Assembly (NCBI RefSeq): GCF_910592395.1
Contig: NC_088314.1
Coordinates: forward strand, 8,930,001 to 8,994,000
DNA length: 64,000 nt
Reading direction: 5' to 3'
From: Lineus longissimus
Lineage: Eukaryota > Nemertea > Pilidiophora > Heteronemertea > Lineidae
In this document: positions 57,986-64,000 of the stretch, piece after piece
How positions within the stretch are numbered: the stretch's first letter is position 1
Layout: each line of letters starts with the position of its first letter
The notes under the pieces: model-generated
Seen by the model: the letters and a program-made list of their open reading frames with translations, nothing else
The model's database searches: none
What the model was told of the DNA's origin: nothing
Made by a program: the position numbers and the translations under genes

Positions 57986-58743
57986 TTTCCCTCCCACCAC
58001 ATACTTAAATCATTGAATTACCTTCACACCATCTTATCTATTGACATTTCAAAGCCAATCGTATCGTTATCGTATCATCAACACCACTCCAGAATGTCCG
58101 CTGCGATTATCGCAAGTCGAGGTCAATAACGATGTTATCTGTAAACACTTTCGGCAGGAATTATACTGCAGTGTACTGATTGTGTAGCCTCATCTCCTTA
58201 AGGTTACCATACAATGGAATAAAATTATTCTCCAAAACACCGAGGTTGACCTTGGCATTAGCAAGGAGTCTGTGATATGAATAGCTACAGACTAAAGTCC
58301 ATTGCAGAACTCCACAACTCAATGTAGTGGTCACTCTCATTTAGGGCGACATGATTACGACTGTGAGTGAATTTCCTTGGTCGAAAATCTATTTCTGTCC
58401 AGTATCGCAATTGCAATCGAGGACTGATTGAATCGCAGTGATCAGCGATTAATCCATTACTGTTTATTAGGCCATTCTATGCTTTTCCAATAAAAGTTGA
58501 TCAGGGAAGATTTCTTATGGCAGGAGAATGGGATGATTGATGGGGAAACGATGGCAAGAAGACTATTGGACTCTGGGTGATCTATATCGTATTCATTTGA
58601 TATTGACAGACCCCCCAATGAAGGTGTCTCCGCGTTTGAGAAGGAAATTCGATGACATTCTTTGAAAAATTTTCTATCAGCCCAGCAACGGTATGCAACA
58701 TTGATGAAAAATACCATGGCTGTGTTATATACACCACTGCTCT

Positions 58744-59030
58744 TAAACAAGAGGTCCAAGGGCCTGGTGGGGGTACAACGTACAAAACATGGAAAGTACC
58801 TGGTACATGCAGGTCTCTTTCAACCTCAATTTCGTTAACATATTGATGTACCTCTATCATGCATATATATACCAAAGTAAAAAGGCTCTCGGGCAAATAA
58901 TGACAAAATGGCCATTTATTCGTGAAACTTTTAAGAGCTTGAGCACCATGTTGACGAATCGGAGAACTGACGCCATTCTGAATAGATATTTTATCAGCTC
59001 TGCTGACTTTCGTCAGCTGAGGCAAAGTGA
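58744..59030. mobile_element. Shorter copy of the CAAGAGGCCCAAGGGCC element
   Basis: Shares in order 'caagaggtccaagggcctgg', 'aacatggaaagtacc', 'ggtctctttcaacctca' and 'ataccaaagtaaaaaggct' with 53337-53460. It then jumps to an end like 'tcagctctgctgactttcgt' + 'cagctgagg'. The roughly 500-bp interior with the tRNA-like arm and (GACA)n is absent. Confidence 0.65.
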
Positions 59031-60625
59031 TTTCTGTAATCATCATCGACATACGACCTCGTTTTATTGTTAGACACCCCTCCTTTATGTTCAAGCAGGA
59101 CATAGAATAGACTATAGCAGGTAAATGTGTCGGGATTTTTTCATCACACTAAGTCAACATACAGCTGAACAACACACAAGTCAGCCTTTGACACCAAAAG
59201 AGTGAAATCCTTATAAGAAACCACTCAGCGTCATCGAAAGGAAATGGACGACTAAGACTCCAGTAAATCGGCCAGAACGACCATTCATCAGTCTTTTACA
59301 ACCCTAAAAAAACACCGCAGCCAGAGAAGCCTTAGCATGGCGTGTCCAACATGAAAGTCGATAAGGCTACAGTGCTCGGGCCATTGATTGCAATGTTTGT
59401 GAATGGCTTCTTGCGTTCATTTACTTTTATTGGCACACCAGAGTCCATTACAGGCTTCCTTCCTGGGTTTCAAGAAACACGAGCTGCTCAACTTTGAATT
59501 GGAAGAAGGCAGTGGAAAAGGAAATTGTACAAAAAATCTACTTGTTTCTTAAGGGCGCCATTAAAAAAGCTTGGACCCTGCCTCAAAACTCTTCTCAGAT
59601 TTGAGTGACAGTGGTGACTTAAAGAGGATTTCACAAGCCAAGCACTTCAGCCTACAATTCCATCGCCAGAGAAAATGCACCTTTTCTTTTTCTATTTAAA
59701 AGTCTGGTGCAGATCAGTGTGCTAGATTGGGCCTGAGGAACATGTGACTTGAAGATGCATAAAATGCTTTGATACCAATAGGGGTGCGGGAAGTGCATTG
59801 CATTGCCAAAAACAATTGCTTGAAATGCTAACACAGTTGAAACAGGTCTTATTGGCAAGAGGCTGTGAAGAGAAATGAAGTTCCACCAGGCTTTTTTGTC
59901 CCAAATGAAAGCTGATATGGCAACTATTATACGTCTGACCATTGTTTGTTCATTTACTTTTATCGGCAGACGCGATTCCATGGCAAAAATCTCTCTTGGG
60001 TTTCAAATTACATTCACAGGTTATCTCTGTATTGCCTTAAAACCTATGGTACTATTAACCGCAAATCTTTGCGTCTAACTTTATGGGTGATTCGCAAAAT
60101 TCCTGAAAATAATTAGAACCTTCACATTTTTTTTTTTGGAGGATTGAGAAATTTCTCGACAAGAGGCAGGGATAAAACGCATTCTTACCAGTCTCTCGAG
60201 TCCAACATGAAAGTTGGACACACCGACTACTATGACCAGTGATTGGAATGTTCGTGAATGGATTCTTACTTACATTCATTTACTTCATCAGCGAAACAGA
60301 TAGGTTTCTTGTCTGGGTTTCGAGTTACATTCCCAGTTTACCTCAAATTAGAAGAACATGTAGGCAATGGCAAATAAAATTGTAAAAAAATTCCTCCAGG
60401 GTTTCATTTTGTTAGGTAGCTTTTAAAGGAAACCTGTCACAAAATACTCATAAAAATGGTTCTGTTTAGAATGGCCCCGTAACCTAAGGCAGGAATGAGT
60501 TTTCATTCATAAATCTTAGCAGTTTCATGGACACAAGCCGGTGGCAGAGCACGCAAATTTATCTCGAACCAAAATCAAATGCATGGGCGCAAATAATGTT
60601 TTAAGAAAGAATGGGAATCCATATA

Positions 60626-61685
60626 CAGTGGAACCCCGGTAACACGACCACTCATGGGACCGTGGTCGGAGTGGTCGTGTTACCGGGGTGGTCGTGTTAG
60701 CGAGGTTGGGAATCCCCAGACGAAATACATGATTATTTTTCCCGCCAAAATTGCCGACTGCATGGCGTGTGTACGCTGTACTACCATAGCAACGCTGCCT
60801 GATTGAGATGATGCACGCTTCAAAGTTTTGTTATCATGCCTCGCAAGAACAGTTCGTCGATAAAATTACATGTTACATTCTCAGAATGAGTTAGAAAAGG
60901 TAATTTTGTAACTCATTTTATCCACAAAGTTTCATTATCTGCCCGACGTGACGCATTTGCGGGCAATTTGGTGAATCATCCTCCATGTACCCGACTGTCT
61001 GTGACGATTGAAGTAAACTTGTCGTATGATTCCACGTGAATGATGAGTTGAGTAATGCTACAGTTTTAATCAAGTCTATTTTCAGTCAAAATATTTAAAG
61101 AAATATAAAATGATACTGTAGTAAATCAACCAAGTTCTCCATATCATAAAACATTCAAACGTCTCGCAAGCTTGTTATTGTCATAAGTGTGGTCTTCAAA
61201 CTACCCGCCGTTTATTATAAGTTCATATGCAAATCACGCAAATCACATGATTTTGCTGCTGCTGAGTGCGCATGTCTAGTACTGAACTGGCTCAGTAATG
61301 AAAACAAACCATGAAAACGTTAGAAAAGGAAAGTTTATTTATTCATTTACACTTATACAATTGATCATACCTGCAAAATCACATTGTATTTTTTGTATTC
61401 CCATGGCCATTGTCCCCGTTTCAACAAAGCTTGGCAGCGAGGTGCTAATTACTATGCCGCGGTCGCGACTGATTACGGCAATTAGGCCTGGTGGTCGGGT
61501 TAGCGGGGTTGATTTTCAGTTTGGGAACGGCCAAGCCAGTGGTCGCGGTCGGGGTACCGGGGTGGTCGTCTTAGCGGGGGTCTCTTAATGGTAATTAGAG
61601 AGGAAACCATTCGGGACCGGAGAATCGTGGTCGCGTTGGCGGGGTGGTCGCGTTACTGAGGTGGTCGCCAACCGGGGTTCCACTG
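60626..61685. mobile_element. 1.06 kb TIR element with GTGGTCGTGTTAGCGGGG-type end repeats
   Basis: Flanked by TA (60624-60625 and 61686-61687). It begins CAGTGGAACCCCGGTAACAC and ends with the near reverse complement ACCGGGGTTCCACTG. Subterminal zones at both ends are packed with 'ggtcgtgttagcgggg' variants: three in the left 80 bp and about six in the right 200 bp. The middle is AT-rich and has no transposase I can recognise, so it is probably non-autonomous. Its outermost ten bases match the short elements at 710, 17127, 24866 and 26901. Confidence 0.8.
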
Positions 61686-64000
61686 TAGTTTGAAGGTCAC
61701 TTCCCATGTCCTAATACCTGGGGACACACCACACCTCCGTTGAGATTATGATATAATTTGAACGGAAAAACCCAATAAGGTGGTTTTTGGACATGCCATC
61801 TATTTTTATTGCACGACCGTGAATTATTAGACCTGAATTGTGGGAATTCTGATTTGCGACGTTGAAGGGCAGACCCAAAGGTACCAATCAAATTATCGAA
61901 GCTCTAATGGGAGTAGCCCCTTTGAACTGTCCTTCTAATGTCAAACCACTTATCTGGTTCAAGCTAAAACTGATATGAGGAAAGCTCCACTCATCAGGAA
62001 CAAAGCCACCAATAAACTTAATGATACTGGAAGGACACTAAATATCATATCAGGGCTGCCGATGAGATTCATCCTTTCAACATGCTGGAGCAAGAAAGCG
62101 GAAGGTAAAGCTGAGAGTAATCCACAATAAGGCTTGTCCCAGGGGTAACAACTTGGCCAATATTTTGCAAAAGGAGGGACTATTTTACTGGGAACAAAGC
62201 AACCAGGCTTATCTGGCACACTGAAGAAAGTGAAATCTTGAAACGAGAGTTGAGCACCAATTTCCGCATCGGAGCTCTGTATCTCCTGGTATTTTTGTAA
62301 CTTTGGCACACCGGCAGCCGAGTGCCTTCGGCTTGACAATCTTCCCTTTCTCCCCAGTGAACAACACAGCGGACAGAAACTGATGAACCTGTTCTGGTCC
62401 AAGGAGCGTTACCCCATCCTGATTGATCACCGCTTACCAAACACCCCATCTAATCTAGAGGCTTTCGAGTACCAGTGGTGGGCTCTCAGTGCTATTATAT
62501 CTCTGCATCAATTAATCATTGAACACAACATGAGGGTGGTGCTACTCTTGGCAACAATATCCACTTCACTGATTATGTGGATTCTAACAAATGACCAGCA
62601 GTTGACAACAAGGAAAAATCCTCACACCTCATTTATGGTACTTTTTCTTCATTTTTATGAACCGACACAAACTTGACCATTGCATTAAAAGAGTGCTTAT
62701 TACAAATATCTGTATTGAAAAATACATTTGTCTCATTATTACTAACGTCCCAAACCGTGAGATGGTAAGTCAGCCTACATTGTACCGCCAAGGAGTGATA
62801 AAAGCACAGGATGACTGCTAAGGTTGCTCTGAATTCGTCTTTTTGTTTACATCAATTGATAACAACCAATACCCCAGCCATTAGCCAGCACCACACAGCC
62901 GCAGCCTTAGAGTTGCCGGTATAGCCAATTACATCGATACAGTTTTAATTTCCTTTCTTTGCAATGTGCTGCCTTGTCCCCATTTCGCCATGTATCATTC
63001 AAGTAAGACTGCTCTCGTTAGTTCACCTTCAGCAACTGAAACAGAATGACTACTAAATTAGCAGACATCCTGAAATGAAATACTTGCCAAATCTGGCCTC
63101 CCAAATCCCTTGTAAGTCTCATTAAATTTTCATCAGGCTCCTAGAATTCCATTTAATGTGCTTGTTTTTTCTCATTGCGGTGTACTTTTAATGGTTTTCT
63201 CTTGTCGTGCTGGTATCATTGGCTGGTGCTTTTTTCCTCTCAATGGATGTCAATTATCGCATTTCCTTAAATGAGTTCAGCTCTTTGATAGGAGCAGTGT
63301 TTATGGATTTGTGCCTTAAGTGTCGTGACGGGAATATTTAGCAGGAAAAAGCTCACTTTTAACACCTTTGTTGGAGAGATACATTTTGCACCTCAATTAC
63401 TTCGTCATTTGCAAAATTTGCCACAGCCAGGCCAGAAATCAATCAAATTAGCCAGAGATGCATTCAAAACATGGCCAACTAGACCAGGTCTTGCGTGAAC
63501 ATAGTCACAGCGATTTAAAGTGGCCCATGTGAGCAGTATAGGGTGAAAAGAAACTTGAGCTGTTAACTGTAAGAGTCACATTCGGCAAAAAAGGCCAACT
63601 TTGAAGGCCTCTAGTTTCTAAATGGAGCAAGCGATTAAGAATTGACGAACATTCATGTTATGTAGAATCTTATTTTCTTCAAAATGGTGTTTGTCGTGAT
63701 GCTATACAACCTCAATGTCTCAAGCAACAGCTGTTTCTCGAATGATGTCAAGTTTGTACTTGAGGTATGAAAAATTCAAATCGACGTAAAATCAACCATT
63801 TTTAGCCAAGACCCTTTGCCACTTTATAACGAAACATCCCCAAATGAAACATCCCCAAAGTCAAGTGAATAGTGTGTTCAATTAATTCTCTGCAGGCATT
63901 AGAAAAGTTCGTTTTATTCTCATCCTCATAAGAGCCTCAGTAACAATATCAGTTATATCCTCGAACAATGCCCAAACTATCCTGATTCTTCTTTGGCTTG

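Larger units (their letters stand above)
41408..64000. other. 22.6 kb without a supported gene (upstream MON2 intron or intergenic)
   Basis: MON2 exons upstream of VCQHPH must exist, but none is recognised in this stretch on the minus strand, and no other gene is convincing. What it does hold is listed separately: SINEs, a decayed LINE, minisatellites, an inverted pair of tandem arrays, a hairpin, poly-G and a 1 kb TIR element. Very short exons could have been missed by eye. Confidence 0.5.

Noticed and set aside
61298-61588. 96-codon plus-strand frame
   Set aside because: It lies inside the 1 kb TIR element, and its Gly/Val/Arg-rich end is a translation of the subterminal repeats.
62383-62676. 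97-codon plus-strand frame with a hydrophobic segment (and overlapping minus-strand frames)
   Set aside because: No family recognised, no splice or promoter context, and several overlapping frames are open on the other strand.
1-64000. CRISPR arrays, bacterial operons, prophage or attachment sites
   Set aside because: The window is intron-containing animal DNA; the tandem repeats lack unique spacers and none resembles a CRISPR.

Overview
The window is animal nuclear DNA. It has GT-AG introns, long intergenic and intronic stretches, abundant short interspersed repeats, non-LTR retrotransposon remnants and minisatellites. The proteins are clearly bilaterian but differ from the vertebrate orthologues. 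Together with the repeat types (a short TA-flanked element, tRNA-derived SINEs, and an element opening CAAGAGGCCCAAGGGCCTGG that resembles repeats I associate with molluscs and brachiopods) this suggests a marine invertebrate, probably lophotrochozoan. That placement is an inference and is not secure.

Layout. (1) At 246-2945 (+) lie the last six coding exons of a UHRF1-class SRA (methyl-CpG/hemimethyl-CpG reader) gene, with a 2 kb 3' UTR that carries two tandem repeats and a polyadenylation signal at 4924. The protein ends in an acidic tail with no RING finger. (2) From 4.95 to 14.3 kb is the space between two convergent genes. It holds a 6.3 kb complex satellite whose units occur in both orientations, a fold-back element at 11.5 kb, and a 24-bp minisatellite at 11.85-12.52 kb. 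(3) From 41407 down to 14633 (-) are fourteen exons covering the C-terminal part of MON2, the large Arf-GEF-related trafficking scaffold. Its 5' exons are not in the window. (4) Inside an 18.4 kb MON2 intron, on the opposite strand, sits a complete bZIP transcription factor gene (coding exon 32213-33061). Its inferred 4.3 kb 3' UTR carries nine copies of AGCTTTAA, the Brd-box / miR-9*-miR-79 seed-match site. A cluster of CCAAT boxes and bZIP-type sites lies 6 kb upstream, beside a possible 5' UTR exon. (5) From 41.4 to 64 kb I find no convincing gene. It is either an upstream MON2 intron or intergenic DNA, filled with SINEs, a decayed RTE-like LINE, minisatellites, a pair of inverted tandem arrays, a hairpin and a 1.06 kb terminal-inverted-repeat element.

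The most notable signals are the Brd-box cluster, the nested antisense bZIP gene with its putative autoregulatory site cluster, the RING-less SRA protein, a duplicated splice acceptor in MON2, and the family of TA-flanked elements sharing CAGTRGAACC termini. The three genes have no obvious shared pathway; the link between MON2 and the bZIP gene is positional.
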